In this document: positions 9,793 to 18,716 of the stretch, piece after piece
Layout: every line of letters begins with the position of its first letter
Position numbering within the stretch: position 1 is the first letter of the stretch
The notes under the pieces: model-generated
Told to the model about the DNA's origin: nothing
Databases searched by the model: none
Seen by the model: the letters and a program-made list of their open reading frames with translations, nothing else
Assembly: GCF_011764485.1 (NCBI RefSeq)
Contig: NZ_AP022848.1
Coordinates: forward strand, 1,516,001-1,580,000
From: Bosea sp. ANAM02
Lineage (GTDB): Bacteria; Pseudomonadota; Alphaproteobacteria; Rhizobiales; Beijerinckiaceae
Length of the DNA stretch: 64,000 nucleotides
Direction: 5' to 3'
Program-made: the position numbers and the translations under genes

Positions 9793-9915
9793 GAGTGCCG
9801 TCAACCCTTCGCAATTCCGATGCCCGCCGACGACCGGCAACGCGTAATGCCGCCCTGTAGCTTCGATTGACTTATTGGGGTGCCTCGACGAAAAGGGAGG
9901 CAGTTGGCTCTTTAA

Positions 9916-9923
9916 ATCGCTAA
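9916..9923. promoter_or_regulatory. Operator half-site before the GntR gene
   Basis: ATCGCTAA lies 22 bp before the regulator start and equals one arm of the palindrome. The partner arm is not conserved. It may allow weak autoregulation. Confidence 0.45.
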
Positions 9924-9944
9924 TCTCGGAAGGGCGGACGTCGC

Positions 9945-10613
9945 TTGAATCATGTGAACATCGTGGATCCGGCATCGCGCCGGGACAGCCGGTCGGCCGC
10001 CGAGGTCGTCGCCGAAGATCTGCGCGCCGCCATCCTCCGCAACCGGCTGCCGGGCGGCGAGCGGCTGCGGCAGGATGCGATCGCGATGCAGTTCGGCGTC
10101 AGCCAGATGATCGTGCGAGAGGCCTTCAAGCAGCTCGTCGGCGAGGGTTTCCTCACCGCAGAGCCGCGCCGCGGCGTCGCTGTCGCCGTCATGAGTCGCG
10201 ACGAGGCCTGGGAGATCAGCCAGTTGCGCGCGATCCTGGAATGCCAGGCCCTGCGCTGGGCGATCCCCAACATGGTGCGCGCCGATTTTCTGTCCGCTGC
10301 CGAAGTGCTCGACGAACTCGATGCGGCCGCCGCGGTCGACGCGAAGATCCTGCTGAACGGCCGCTTCCACCAGATCCTCTACGCGCCGGCCAGACGCACG
10401 CGCACGCTGGAGATGATCGAGACGCTACGGATGAATTTCGAGCGCTATCTGCGCTACACTTGGGAGCAAACGCATCATCTCGAGCAGTCCCAGGCCGAGC
10501 ATCGCAGCATTCTGACGCTCTGCGAGATGCGCGACGTCGAGCGAGCGTGCGACCTCCTGCGGAAACATGTTCTCGCGACGGGCGACCTTCTCGTCGATAG
10601 CCTCACGCCGTAG
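9945..10613 (+). CDS. GntR-family regulator, FadR/FCD type
   Basis: A 222-residue protein. The winged helix-turn-helix is at about 15-80 (RLRQDAIAMQFGVSQMIVRE) and the all-helical FCD ligand-binding domain at about 90-215. The FCD metal ligands are suggested by the histidines in NGRFHQ, AEHRSI and KHV. FCD regulators are usually repressors released by an organic acid or amino acid. The start is TTG 9945 behind AGGGCGG; GTG 9954 is the alternative. It stands between two divergent units whose promoters carry the same palindrome, so it very probably controls both. The third, half-site copy before its own start hints at autoregulation. Confidence 0.88.
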   Translation: MNHVNIVDPASRRDSRSAAEVVAEDLRAAILRNRLPGGERLRQDAIAMQFGVSQMIVREAFKQLVGEGFLTAEPRRGVAVAVMSRDEAWEISQLRAILECQALRWAIPNMVRADFLSAAEVLDELDAAAAVDAKILLNGRFHQILYAPARRTRTLEMIETLRMNFERYLRYTWEQTHHLEQSQAEHRSILTLCEMRDVERACDLLRKHVLATGDLLVDSLTP

Positions 10614-10671
10614 GCCTAGCTAGCCACCCACAGGGAGTAACGCTCACAACGGGCGCTCTCAACTTTCAAAA

Positions 10672-10688
10672 TTATCGTTAATCGCTAA
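10672..10688. promoter_or_regulatory. GntR-type operator before the aspartate dehydrogenase gene
   Basis: It has the same 8-1-8 layout as the site at 9773-9789. The right arm ATCGCTAA is exact and the left arm TTATCGTT matches at six of eight positions. It lies 51 bp before the start of the next gene. Confidence 0.65.
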
Positions 10689-10739
10689 AATGAATTGCCG
10701 CGCCTTAACTGTGCGTGTGAACCGAAATGGGATGGGCAC

Positions 10740-11510
10740 ATGAACTATCAACGGGTCGGCATCATCGGAGCCGGCGTCATCGGAAACGCGATCTTCGACG
10801 CTATCGTCGCCCAAAATCTCGCCGTGGTGGACTACGTGCTGGTCGACGAGCGCTTCGCGCCGCGTGCCGACGCGACGCGTCTGCGCGAACACCTCACCAC
10901 CGATGTCCGGCGCGCACTAGCAGCTCCCACGGATCTGGTGATCGAGGCGGCCCATCCTGACGTCATCGCCGGGCTGGGCGCGGAGTTGCTCGCAAAAGGC
11001 GATCTCTGCGCCTTCAGTTCGTCGGCGTTGGCCGATGAGACGGTCGAGATCGCCGTCAGGCGAGCTGCTGCGACCGCCGGGACCCACCTGCTGGTGCCGC
11101 ACGGAGCTGTGCTCGCCCTCGACGGACTGAGTGACGGCCGCGACGCGATCGACCAGGTGATCGTGACCACGACGAAGAACGGGGCGAGCCTAGGCACGGA
11201 CGCCAGCGCCCGGGGAGTGCTTTTCGAGGGCTCGACGCGAGAAGCCTGCGCCCGGTTTCCGCGCAATGTAAACGTGCATGCGGCTCTCGCGATCGCCGGT
11301 ATCGGCTTCGACCGCACGCGCAGCATCGTCGTGGCCGATCCCGACACGCGGCAGATGAGCCACCGGGCCCAGGTGTTCGGTCAAGGCTTCGAGTGGGATA
11401 TCTCGGTCCGCTCAACCACCCTCGGCGGCGTTTCGGGAGCCTATACGCCAAAGTCGGCAGTGGGATCGATCCAGCGCATTTTCGGTTTCCATCCTATCGC
11501 TGCCTGCTAA
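10740..11510 (+). CDS. L-aspartate dehydrogenase-family oxidoreductase
   Basis: A 256-residue NAD(P)-dependent enzyme. The Rossmann motif GIIGAGVIGNAI is at the N-terminus, LLVPHGAVLALDGL is in the middle, and NVNVHAALAIAGIGFD is the clearest mark of the aspartate dehydrogenase family. It oxidises aspartate (or a relative) to iminosuccinate, which hydrolyses to oxaloacetate and ammonia, or runs in reverse. ATG 10740 is preferred over TTG 10695 because the family starts just before the Rossmann strand. The operator at 10672 places it in the same regulon as the transporter, lyase and aminotransferase. Confidence 0.85.
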   Translation: MNYQRVGIIGAGVIGNAIFDAIVAQNLAVVDYVLVDERFAPRADATRLREHLTTDVRRALAAPTDLVIEAAHPDVIAGLGAELLAKGDLCAFSSSALADETVEIAVRRAAATAGTHLLVPHGAVLALDGLSDGRDAIDQVIVTTTKNGASLGTDASARGVLFEGSTREACARFPRNVNVHAALAIAGIGFDRTRSIVVADPDTRQMSHRAQVFGQGFEWDISVRSTTLGGVSGAYTPKSAVGSIQRIFGFHPIAAC

Positions 11511-11553
11511 AGAAACATGCGCCACGCGCAATGGTGCGGGCCGAAAGCCAAGC

Positions 11554-12936
11554 TTACTCGGCGAAGCCAGGGAGCAGGTTGTCGAGGTCAGCATCATCGA
11601 TAGTGCCGGCCCATATCGTTACCAGCTTCCGCACGAGATCGTCCGGACCGGATTGCCGGAGAGCGATGCTGACGATCGTCGAATAGGCAGGACTGCGGTC
11701 CTGGAGCTGTTGCACTACGGCCTTCCAATGCGGTTGCGAGTTCTCGGCGAGCGCGTCTGCAATGTCGCATATCGCGTCCAACTGCCGGACGAGCCGCAGC
11801 CCAGCCTCCGAATAGACCTCGGGCCGCGCCGCGCAAAGATACTCGAAAGGCTCCGGCCATATCGGTCCGGACCTGATTTCTCCCGCCAGCCAACGGGCTT
11901 GCCTGTAGAATCCCAATGCGCGCCACCAACGATCCGAGACGGTCCAATTTCCTAGTTGCCGTGTCGGCGCGCTGCCGTTCGCGTCATCCAGCAATGCCTG
12001 GCGACAGGGCCGGGCGCTCGTCTCCAATAGGGATATCAGTTGTTGCGGCAGGCCTTCCTGGCTTCGCCACGGCGCGTGTCCGAAAGCCGCGAGGGCCTCA
12101 TTCACATGTGCAGAACGTGGATAAGGCAGAAGGTGCGCGATCCGCCGCTGGCTCAACGTCACGTTTTCCCACCCGTCCGGAAGGGCGGCTTGATGCGCTT
12201 CGTCGAGGTTCAACCCCAGCCGGGCGAGGAGCACAGCGCGATCGCGAAGCTCGGCCCTTGGCCTCGCGCGCCGGCGCGATCCGCCTGTAGGCCATCGGGC
12301 TCGCCCGAGCTTGTCGATCAACGGGTTGCCGCGGATACGCGATGCCGTCTTCTCGGCCGCGACAGCGGAAGCCTGATCGAACGTCCGCTTGAGTTCGGCG
12401 ACCCATGCCGAGGCCTTCTGAAATTCCCTCAGGCGCGCTGCAGACGAACCGCTACGATCGACGTCATTTTCGGTCCTAAGGGCATATCTGGCACGGATAT
12501 CGAGGGCGAGGCGGTGATACTCTGTGAGCTCTGCGAGGTAACCGACATAATCGTCGAGCCTGGTCCGCACCTCTCTATAGGTCACATCGTCAGTCTCCGA
12601 CCCGCGTCCATGACGAAGTGCGGCCTCTGTGAGATCCAGCTCGTCCACGATCGCGTTGAGCACGGCCTGTTTCGCGAGGCCGGCGGCGCCGAGAGGGGCC
12701 TTGCCTGGTGCGATCCGGCCTGACCGCTGCGCTTCCTCCAAGATCTCTCGCACGATTTTGGCATGCCTGCACGTGCCGGCCCATGTCGGCTCATCCCCGA
12801 ATAGCAGGAGGACGAGATCGACGCTGCCGACAGGCAGATTGCCTTCGTCCATGGCCTTCGCGACGAGACCCACGAGCAGCCGACGCTGTCGGATGAAATC
12901 CATTCGACCGATGAGGCCTATCGGCGCGACATCCAT
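11554..12936 (-). CDS. Conserved-type protein of unknown function, 460 residues
   Basis: No known domain was recognised. The protein is soluble, rich in Arg, Ala and Leu, and looks mostly helical, with a tryptophan-rich stretch around WTVSDRWWRALGFYRQARWL and an acidic C-terminus (DDADLDNLLPGF). ATG 12936 (MDVAPIGLIG) is chosen; the frame stays open further upstream across a region that looks like promoter. It is divergent from the relaxase gene, with a 410-bp spacer holding a large hairpin. Codon use matches a long-resident or GC-adapted gene. It forms the left border of the accessory module and may be specific to it. Confidence 0.65.
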   Translation of the reverse strand: MDVAPIGLIGRMDFIRQRRLLVGLVAKAMDEGNLPVGSVDLVLLLFGDEPTWAGTCRHAKIVREILEEAQRSGRIAPGKAPLGAAGLAKQAVLNAIVDELDLTEAALRHGRGSETDDVTYREVRTRLDDYVGYLAELTEYHRLALDIRARYALRTENDVDRSGSSAARLREFQKASAWVAELKRTFDQASAVAAEKTASRIRGNPLIDKLGRARWPTGGSRRRARPRAELRDRAVLLARLGLNLDEAHQAALPDGWENVTLSQRRIAHLLPYPRSAHVNEALAAFGHAPWRSQEGLPQQLISLLETSARPCRQALLDDANGSAPTRQLGNWTVSDRWWRALGFYRQARWLAGEIRSGPIWPEPFEYLCAARPEVYSEAGLRLVRQLDAICDIADALAENSQPHWKAVVQQLQDRSPAYSTIVSIALRQSGPDDLVRKLVTIWAGTIDDADLDNLLPGFAE

Positions 12937-13346
12937 GCTGTATGTCCTTTCCTGCGAAAAACACCTACATGCTATGTATGAACTAAGTGCGCATTCACGC
13001 ATACTGGTCAAAAGGCGTGTGCGGTCGAGAACGGCATGGTCGAAAGGCAGACTGTACGGCCTAAATAGCGTTTAAGTAATACAATGGCGCGAAAGACAAA
13101 AATGCCGCACCGCCCGTGGGGCGGTGCGGCATTTTCGTCCCCGCGCTGCGCGGCGGCTGTGCGTTCCAATCGAGTTGCGATGCTCGGAGGCACTCGTTGG
13201 ATCTGTTGTGTCCCGCGCGGCATCGCAGATGCCGCGCCGCTCTCTGAGCGGCTGCGGGACTGAAGGTTTTAGTGCTCGAACCCCACTATCTATCTCGTGG
13301 ATCGATGGCAGAATTTCCTTGACTGGAAAAATGAGAGTGATTCGCG
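12937..13346. other. Divergent intergenic region upstream of the relaxase, possible oriT
   Basis: This 410-bp spacer separates a minus-strand gene from the plus-strand relaxase. It contains the strong inverted repeat at 13095-13139 and no convincing gene. Transfer origins are commonly found next to their relaxase gene and often contain inverted repeats. That makes this the best oriT candidate, without proof. Confidence 0.35.
13095..13139. terminator. 21-bp inverted repeat with 3-base loop (terminator-like or oriT hairpin)
   Basis: The arms 13095-13115 and 13119-13139 pair at 20 of 21 positions around the loop GTG. The outer ends are A/T runs, as in a bidirectional terminator. It sits upstream of two divergent genes rather than after either, which is unusual for a terminator. 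It may instead be part of a transfer origin. Confidence 0.6.
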
Positions 13347-15311
13347 ATGGCTCGCGAGGTGATGCTGGAGGATGTCGATGGAAGGACACGGGGCCTTTTG
13401 GCTCCGTCGCGGCATGCCCTTGATCGCGTCCTGGCCAAGGCGCTCGCTCGGGCAGAGGAGCGGGCTCGACGGAACGTAGAGCAGGCCATCGCCCACAACC
13501 CGATCCGCGACGCCGGATTCGCCGCAGACAGGATGTCGGCCGCGATCGCGCGTGCCGTCCGTACCGAGTTTCCGACCATCGGGCTTACGCCCACGAAGCG
13601 TCGACCCATGCCCGATACCGGCGGCATGAGCTTCCATTTCGGACATACCTCCGTAACCGAGCGATCCACGGCTTTGAAGCCTGGGCAGACACATTGGTGC
13701 CGCAACGGGTTCGGCCATGCCTACCTCGGCAAGGACATCAACTACACGTCTCAGCCCGGTGCCCATCAGTTGTACATCGAACGGCGCTCGGCCGTGGAGC
13801 GAGTCTTGGAGGGCGAGGAGCCCGGCAGGATGCAGGCCTATATCGAAGACCCCGAAAAGGTCGGCGGCAACCGCGAAGCTGACATCGGCCCGACGGAGTT
13901 CTCGTTCGGGACGACCGGCAAGACCGAGGCCGAGCGGCTGGAATTCTGGCGCCTGGCTCACAAATATCCCGAGCGCGCCAACGGGATCATCCAACACCGC
14001 TTCATTCTTCAATTGCCGAAGGAGGCGTCGGCAACCGAGCGGCTCGCGATCGTCAAAGCCTTCGTCGCTCCGTTCGACGCCCCGTTCGGTGTCGATGATG
14101 ATCGGAAAATCCCGTACTGGGCCGCCCTGCATGCACCGACGGCGGACAACGATCCCCGGAACTTCCACGCGCACGTCATCGTCTTCAATCGCCCGACCAA
14201 AATGATCCCCTGGCCTGAAGGGGGCGACGACGGTTCGACGGACCGCAGGCTCGTCCCCACCTGGGATTTCGCGGCTGTCAGGCGCATCCGCACGAAGCAC
14301 CGCAACTACCGCGATCAGTTCCCGATGCGACAAGACGTGCCGAAGCTACTGCGGGGGCGGTTCGTTCAGCGCGAGCGCGAGCGTTTCGCAGGTCTAGTCA
14401 ATGCCGAGATGGAGAAGGCGGGCAAAGCGATCCGGTACGATCATCGCAGCTATGCCGAGGCGGGCATCCTGGATGTCGAGCCCGAGAGGAAAGCGGGATA
14501 CGCCAGGAAGATCGTTCGTCGCGATCGCGACCTGTCGCTTCACGACGTTGCGGACGAGATCGGTGGCGCCGCCGTTCGTTCCTCTCGTAAAGATCAGACC
14601 AAGGCGCTCGGTGCTCTGGACCATCTGATCACGTCCGCTCGAAACGCGCCGGACGAATTCGTTCGCATCATGCGGTCGGTGCCGACGTTCTCACGCGCGG
14701 ATGCGCGGATCGACTGGTCTCGCGCGACGTCATCCGCTTCTCGGCAACTCGCGATCGAGGCAGCAGAACGCCAGAAGGCAGCGCTTCATCTCCGAGTTGC
14801 GCAGGCAGGCGAGGCGGCGACCCTGGACGCGCTGATCGCCTCGACGAGGCAAGATTCCTCAGGGAGGCATCGCGATCGTCTCCAGCGGGAGCTCAAGACA
14901 CGCACCACGGAGACCCGGCACCGGTCGGTACACGCTCTCGACGAATTGCCGACTGCGGAAGTCGCGAACGACGTGCATGAAGCGGCAAGGGAAGAGCGCG
15001 CGGCTCATGCGAAGGCCGCCCAAGAGGCACGCGATCGCGCAGACCGGGCGGTAAGGTTCGCCCTCGAAGCTTGGGCCCGCGAATTGGAGCCCAGGGAAGT
15101 CGAAGCGGCGACAGCCGCTCCGTCGATCGCTCCCCCGCCGGCGTCTCGATCCGATCGATCTTACGCCGAGAAAATTTTGCAGGAAGCGTTGGCGGTGCGC
15201 CGCAGGCAGGAAGCCGACGGTCCGAGTGCTGAAGAGCGTAGGCAACAGGAACGAAGAAAGGCGATCCTGTCCAACCCGGGTCGACGTGGCGGGAAGGGGT
15301 ATGGAGAGTGA
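13347..15311 (+). CDS. MobA/MobL-type relaxase
   Basis: A 654-residue protein whose first 400 residues look like a MobA/MobL (MOBQ-like) relaxase. The metal-binding motif NFHAHVIV is at about 271-278 (HxH), with upstream HRFILQLPKE and downstream YDHRSYAEAGI, all in the family order. The C-terminal 250 residues are helical, charged and probably coiled coil (many Ala/Arg/Glu). Relaxases nick one DNA strand at oriT through a tyrosine and lead it into a conjugation channel. The nucleophile is probably in the N-terminal Tyr-containing segment (GHAYLGKDINY) but was not confirmed. No coupling protein or mating-pore genes are in the window, so transfer would need help from another element. Confidence 0.75.
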   Translation: MAREVMLEDVDGRTRGLLAPSRHALDRVLAKALARAEERARRNVEQAIAHNPIRDAGFAADRMSAAIARAVRTEFPTIGLTPTKRRPMPDTGGMSFHFGHTSVTERSTALKPGQTHWCRNGFGHAYLGKDINYTSQPGAHQLYIERRSAVERVLEGEEPGRMQAYIEDPEKVGGNREADIGPTEFSFGTTGKTEAERLEFWRLAHKYPERANGIIQHRFILQLPKEASATERLAIVKAFVAPFDAPFGVDDDRKIPYWAALHAPTADNDPRNFHAHVIVFNRPTKMIPWPEGGDDGSTDRRLVPTWDFAAVRRIRTKHRNYRDQFPMRQDVPKLLRGRFVQRERERFAGLVNAEMEKAGKAIRYDHRSYAEAGILDVEPERKAGYARKIVRRDRDLSLHDVADEIGGAAVRSSRKDQTKALGALDHLITSARNAPDEFVRIMRSVPTFSRADARIDWSRATSSASRQLAIEAAERQKAALHLRVAQAGEAATLDALIASTRQDSSGRHRDRLQRELKTRTTETRHRSVHALDELPTAEVANDVHEAAREERAAHAKAAQEARDRADRAVRFALEAWARELEPREVEAATAAPSIAPPPASRSDRSYAEKILQEALAVRRRQEADGPSAEERRQQERRKAILSNPGRRGGKGYGE

Positions 15312-15520
15312 AGGGGCGGCCGCGGCTCAGTCGTCGAAGGCGTGGTCATGCGATGTCTGCGCGTCCGGGCCTGTCCAGGTTTGCATAGAATAGGGCGGGC
15401 CGTCGACAGTGCCATTGGGGACATCGATCCATGGAACCCTAATCAGGGAACCCCCGTAAAAAGAGCAAGTCGGTGACCCGGCGCTCGCGGGCGAGACGCT
15501 CCGACCTTGGTAGACTAAAC
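15312..15520. other. Spacer between relaxase and the nuclease operon
   Basis: 209 bp with no gene. It should hold the promoter of the small-protein/nuclease pair. No strong hairpin was seen here, unlike the other module spacers. Confidence 0.4.
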
Positions 15521-15973
15521 ATGACCGAAAAGACGCCCGACGTCGCCGACGACATCGGCGACCGCGAACTCGCGCACTATCGTGCGCTCTACCGCGCCCA
15601 GAACGACAGCGCCGACCACTTCCTGCGCTGGGACATTCACATGGCCCATGCCGTACGACTGGAGGCGGAGCCAGGAAAGATATTCGAGGGATATGGCGGC
15701 CTCTCCGGCAGACAGCTCGGCGAAGGCGCTCGGATCGCCGCGCGGCGCTATGCTCTGCTGATCGCGGAGGTGCCGGCGCATGACGCCACCATCGTGGCCC
15801 TGAAGGCGGAGATCGCCGAAGCCATCGAGCGGGACGAGGACGAGGTTCGGAGGTCCTACGTACTGCGCCTGCTTCAGGCATCGCTGATCCGCGACGCCGA
15901 GCGCCTGAACATCGACATCGCCATGGTCGCGCGCCGCGCCGTCCGCCCTCAAGCACTGAGGTCGGGCCAATGA
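15521..15973 (+). CDS. Unknown 150-residue protein coupled to the ExoI-like nuclease
   Basis: Not recognised. It is a soluble, mainly helical protein with many charged residues (AEIAEAIERDEDEVRRSYVLRLL). It starts at ATG 15521, and its stop codon overlaps the start of the nuclease gene by four bases (ATGA-type overlap at 15970-15973). This implies translational coupling and probably a shared complex or dosage. It could be a nuclease partner or inhibitor; that is inference from position only. Confidence 0.65.
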   Translation: MTEKTPDVADDIGDRELAHYRALYRAQNDSADHFLRWDIHMAHAVRLEAEPGKIFEGYGGLSGRQLGEGARIAARRYALLIAEVPAHDATIVALKAEIAEAIERDEDEVRRSYVLRLLQASLIRDAERLNIDIAMVARRAVRPQALRSGQ

Positions 15974-17391
15974 CCACGGTCATCTATGATACCGAGACCA
16001 CCGGCCTCTCGCGCCACTACGACGTCCCGCTCCAAGCCGCCTTCATCGTCTGCGACGACGACCTCGTCCTACAACGCGAAATCGTGCTGCGCGGTCGGCC
16101 GCCGCAACACATCATTCCGTCGCCGGACGCGCTCCTGACGACGAGGATCGCGCCGGCGATGTTGGACGGCGCTCCACTTTCGCATCTCGACCTTATGCAG
16201 GCCATCGCTTCGGTCGTCTCAAGGGTCGGCCCGGCACGCTGGGTCGGATACAACAGCCTGAAGTTCGACGAGACGGTCTTACGGCAGGGCTTCTTCCAGA
16301 CCCTCCACCCCGTCTACGCGACTCAAGCGCCGGGCTGTACGAGGGCCGACGTCATGGTGATGGCGCAGGCTATCGCGGCTCACGAGCCAAGTGCATTGGC
16401 CGTGTCTCTGAACGAGATCGGCAAGCCGACATTTCGGCTCGGGCCTCTCTGCGCCGCCAACGGCATCGTCCTTCCCGATAACCAGGCTCATGACGCGCTC
16501 GCCGATGCGCGTGCCACGCTCGCGATCTTCCGACATCTCCGGGAGGCAGCTCCCGCTACCTTCGCGACGATGATGGCGAACTCGGATCGTCGACACGTCC
16601 TCGACATGCTGCGTGGCGCCGAAATGCTGGCCTTGACCCAGCATTTCGGAGCCCCGAGGACACTTCCGGTCGCACCGATCGTCGCCAGCCCCACGAACGG
16701 CAACGCTTTCGCCGTCGCCGACCTTACGGTCGATCCGGGCACCTATCTCGAGACCAGCGAGGCCGAGCTGGCGGGGCTGCTGGCGATCCGGGGACCGCGC
16801 CCGATCTTCACGATCGCCGCGAACGCCCAGCCGATGCTCTTTCCATTCGAGCATGGCGAAGTCGGCATCGTCGCCCCTCTTTCGATCGAGGACTACCGGG
16901 CGCGAGCCCAGCGTGTCCGCGCCAATCACGGATTTGTCGCACGGCTCACCGCCGCGCTCGGGCGGCAGTTCAGCGATCGCGCTATCGCCTCGGAGCCTGA
17001 GGAACAGATCTACGATCGCTTCGTCGCGAAGCTGGATCAGGCCCATTCCCGTCGATGGCACGAAATCGCTTGGGAGCAGCGCGACCGCTTCGGCCAGGCC
17101 GTGATCGGCGATTCACGGCTCCAGGCGTTTTCGCGGCGCATGGTCTTCGAGGCGGCTCCGGCCACGATGACGCCGACGGATCGCAAGGCGATGACGACCT
17201 GGCTCGTGGATCGCCTTCTCACCGACGTCAAACGTCCTTGGACGACGATCCCGGCAGCGCGGCGACGTCTTGCGGCCCTCGCTGAGGCCAGCGATCCGAA
17301 CGACGTCGACCGCCTGAGGAACATCGCCGAGATCTCCGCTTGGCTCGACGCCAAATCGGCATCGCTCGACGCGATGGCCGATCGAAGCTGA
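15970..17391 (+). CDS. DEDDh exonuclease, exodeoxyribonuclease I-like
   Basis: A 473-residue protein. It begins with ExoI motif DTETTGL (residues 7-13), followed by WVGYNSLKFDETVLRQGFF (the ExoI-type second motif) and HDALADARATL (third motif with the general-base His). The remaining 250 residues follow the ExoI SH3-like and helical extension in length, though similarity is weaker. E. coli SbcB, of about the same length, degrades single-stranded DNA 3' to 5'. Here the gene is in a mobilisation module and not with repair genes. It may trim transferred single strands or act in defence or anti-defence. The hairpin at 17411-17444 ends the unit. Confidence 0.82.
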   Translation: MTTVIYDTETTGLSRHYDVPLQAAFIVCDDDLVLQREIVLRGRPPQHIIPSPDALLTTRIAPAMLDGAPLSHLDLMQAIASVVSRVGPARWVGYNSLKFDETVLRQGFFQTLHPVYATQAPGCTRADVMVMAQAIAAHEPSALAVSLNEIGKPTFRLGPLCAANGIVLPDNQAHDALADARATLAIFRHLREAAPATFATMMANSDRRHVLDMLRGAEMLALTQHFGAPRTLPVAPIVASPTNGNAFAVADLTVDPGTYLETSEAELAGLLAIRGPRPIFTIAANAQPMLFPFEHGEVGIVAPLSIEDYRARAQRVRANHGFVARLTAALGRQFSDRAIASEPEEQIYDRFVAKLDQAHSRRWHEIAWEQRDRFGQAVIGDSRLQAFSRRMVFEAAPATMTPTDRKAMTTWLVDRLLTDVKRPWTTIPAARRRLAALAEASDPNDVDRLRNIAEISAWLDAKSASLDAMADRS

Positions 17392-17410
17392 GACGGGACA
17401 GATGACGTCG

Positions 17411-17444
17411 AAGGTCGGCGCCCTCCGGGGGCGTCGACCTTTTC
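17411..17444 (+). terminator. Rho-independent terminator after the nuclease gene
   Basis: The arms 17411-17423 and 17429-17441 pair over 13 bp with one G-T wobble and a short loop, followed by TTTT. It lies 20 bp after the nuclease stop. Confidence 0.7.
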
Positions 17445-17585
17445 GTAGCTGCTCCGACAAGCGACAGGTTCGAGGGCGCAGCCATCGTCCGGGAAGGACA
17501 GGTCGAAAAGCGCCGAAACGGCGAGAGGGAGAGGAGAATTCGTGCTGCCGCGTGGCAGTCACCCCTGGGGAAAAGAGCAGAGACC

Positions 17586-18581
17586 ATGACCAAGAAAACC
17601 ATCGCAAAGACCGCATCGCGCAAGCCTGTCGGCATCGCCTCGCTGGTCCTCGCAACGACGATCCGGCCGATCTGTGAGGATCTCGCCGTTCTCGCAGATC
17701 GGCTGGCGGAAGCACCAGCCGAGGCGGAACGGCTGGCTGGCCTGCGGAACGCGACGCCGACCTGCACCGTCTTCATCGCGCGCGCAGCCTTCCACGACGA
17801 CCAACTCGGCCGGTTCGTCAAAATGATGGCCAAGGACGAGACGTTGACCGAGGAGCGGGTCGACACCTTCAACGCCCTCAATCTGCTTCGTCAGAGCTCG
17901 TACCTCGCCGCGGCGCTGATCGAGCCGAACTCCGATGACGACCGTTGGGCCAAGGAGTACATCGGCGAGTGCCTCGCCTCGGCTGCGAAGCGGCAGGGTG
18001 ATCCCGCCCGCGCTGCGCTTCTTCGCACTGCCTTCGGCCTGGCGCCGAAAGCCCGGAAAAAATCTAGTGTCGCGGACGTCGGCGAAATGACCGCGTGGAT
18101 CCATGAGACGGTTCGGAGAATGGGACTGATCCGGCCCCCCGCGGCAGACACTTCCGCCGATGAACTCGCCCGCGCCGGATGCTACCGGCTGGAAGAGGCG
18201 CCGTCGCTCGAGGCGTTCTTCGCCGCCGCGCCTGATCTCACGTCTCTCGCCGAGGAGGCCATGGATCTGCTGGCGAAAGCGGATACCAGGACGCAGTCCG
18301 TCGGCGAAAACGACCGGGTCCTCGAGCAGGCCGCAAAGTCGGCCCTGACCCTCGCATACGCTGCGATCGCCCGGGTCGGCCTGTGGCCGGCGCGCACGGA
18401 GCGCGATCTCCACGCCAAGGCGACCTGCAGGACGATCCTTCGCAATCGTGTCGCTGATCCCGCCAGCGCGAGAGCCGTCGCGGCGATGGCCTACGATCTC
18501 GGCAACGGAGTGGCCGGGCAGAGCGATCGGTTCAAGGTCGAGCCGCAACACGCCAACGAGAGGTTTCCCGGTCAGGGATGA
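17586..18581 (+). CDS. Unknown 331-residue protein, paralogue of the N-terminus of the recombinase fusion
   Basis: Not recognised. The mostly helical protein has an N-terminal region (about residues 25-115; LAVLADRLAEAPAEAERLAG, then LRNATPTCTVFIA) that aligns over its length with the first 110 residues of the chimeric gene at 20133. Both genes also share a leader upstream of the start (GGGAGA…GGAGAA…TTCG…GTCACCCCT), so they look like duplicates of one cassette. It is a single-gene unit bounded by terminators at 17411-17444 and 18616-18646. No transmembrane segment or catalytic motif is evident. Confidence 0.65.
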   Translation: MTKKTIAKTASRKPVGIASLVLATTIRPICEDLAVLADRLAEAPAEAERLAGLRNATPTCTVFIARAAFHDDQLGRFVKMMAKDETLTEERVDTFNALNLLRQSSYLAAALIEPNSDDDRWAKEYIGECLASAAKRQGDPARAALLRTAFGLAPKARKKSSVADVGEMTAWIHETVRRMGLIRPPAADTSADELARAGCYRLEEAPSLEAFFAAAPDLTSLAEEAMDLLAKADTRTQSVGENDRVLEQAAKSALTLAYAAIARVGLWPARTERDLHAKATCRTILRNRVADPASARAVAAMAYDLGNGVAGQSDRFKVEPQHANERFPGQG

Positions 18582-18615
18582 CCTGGCGGACAGCTCAACT
18601 TCATAGGGTCATCGG

Positions 18616-18646
18616 AAAGGGGCGGGCCGCAGGGTTCGCCCCTTTT
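18616..18646 (+). terminator. Terminator hairpin after the 331-residue gene
   Basis: AAAGGGGCG (18616-18624) pairs with CGCCCCTTT inside 18637-18645, followed by T and C. It lies 35 bp after the stop. Confidence 0.65.
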
Positions 18647-18716
18647 CGCCGTTCGATGAGTGCGGTCGGCAGCCACGACGGCGGCCCCCGAAACATCGAA
18701 ACGACGAGACCGGCGG

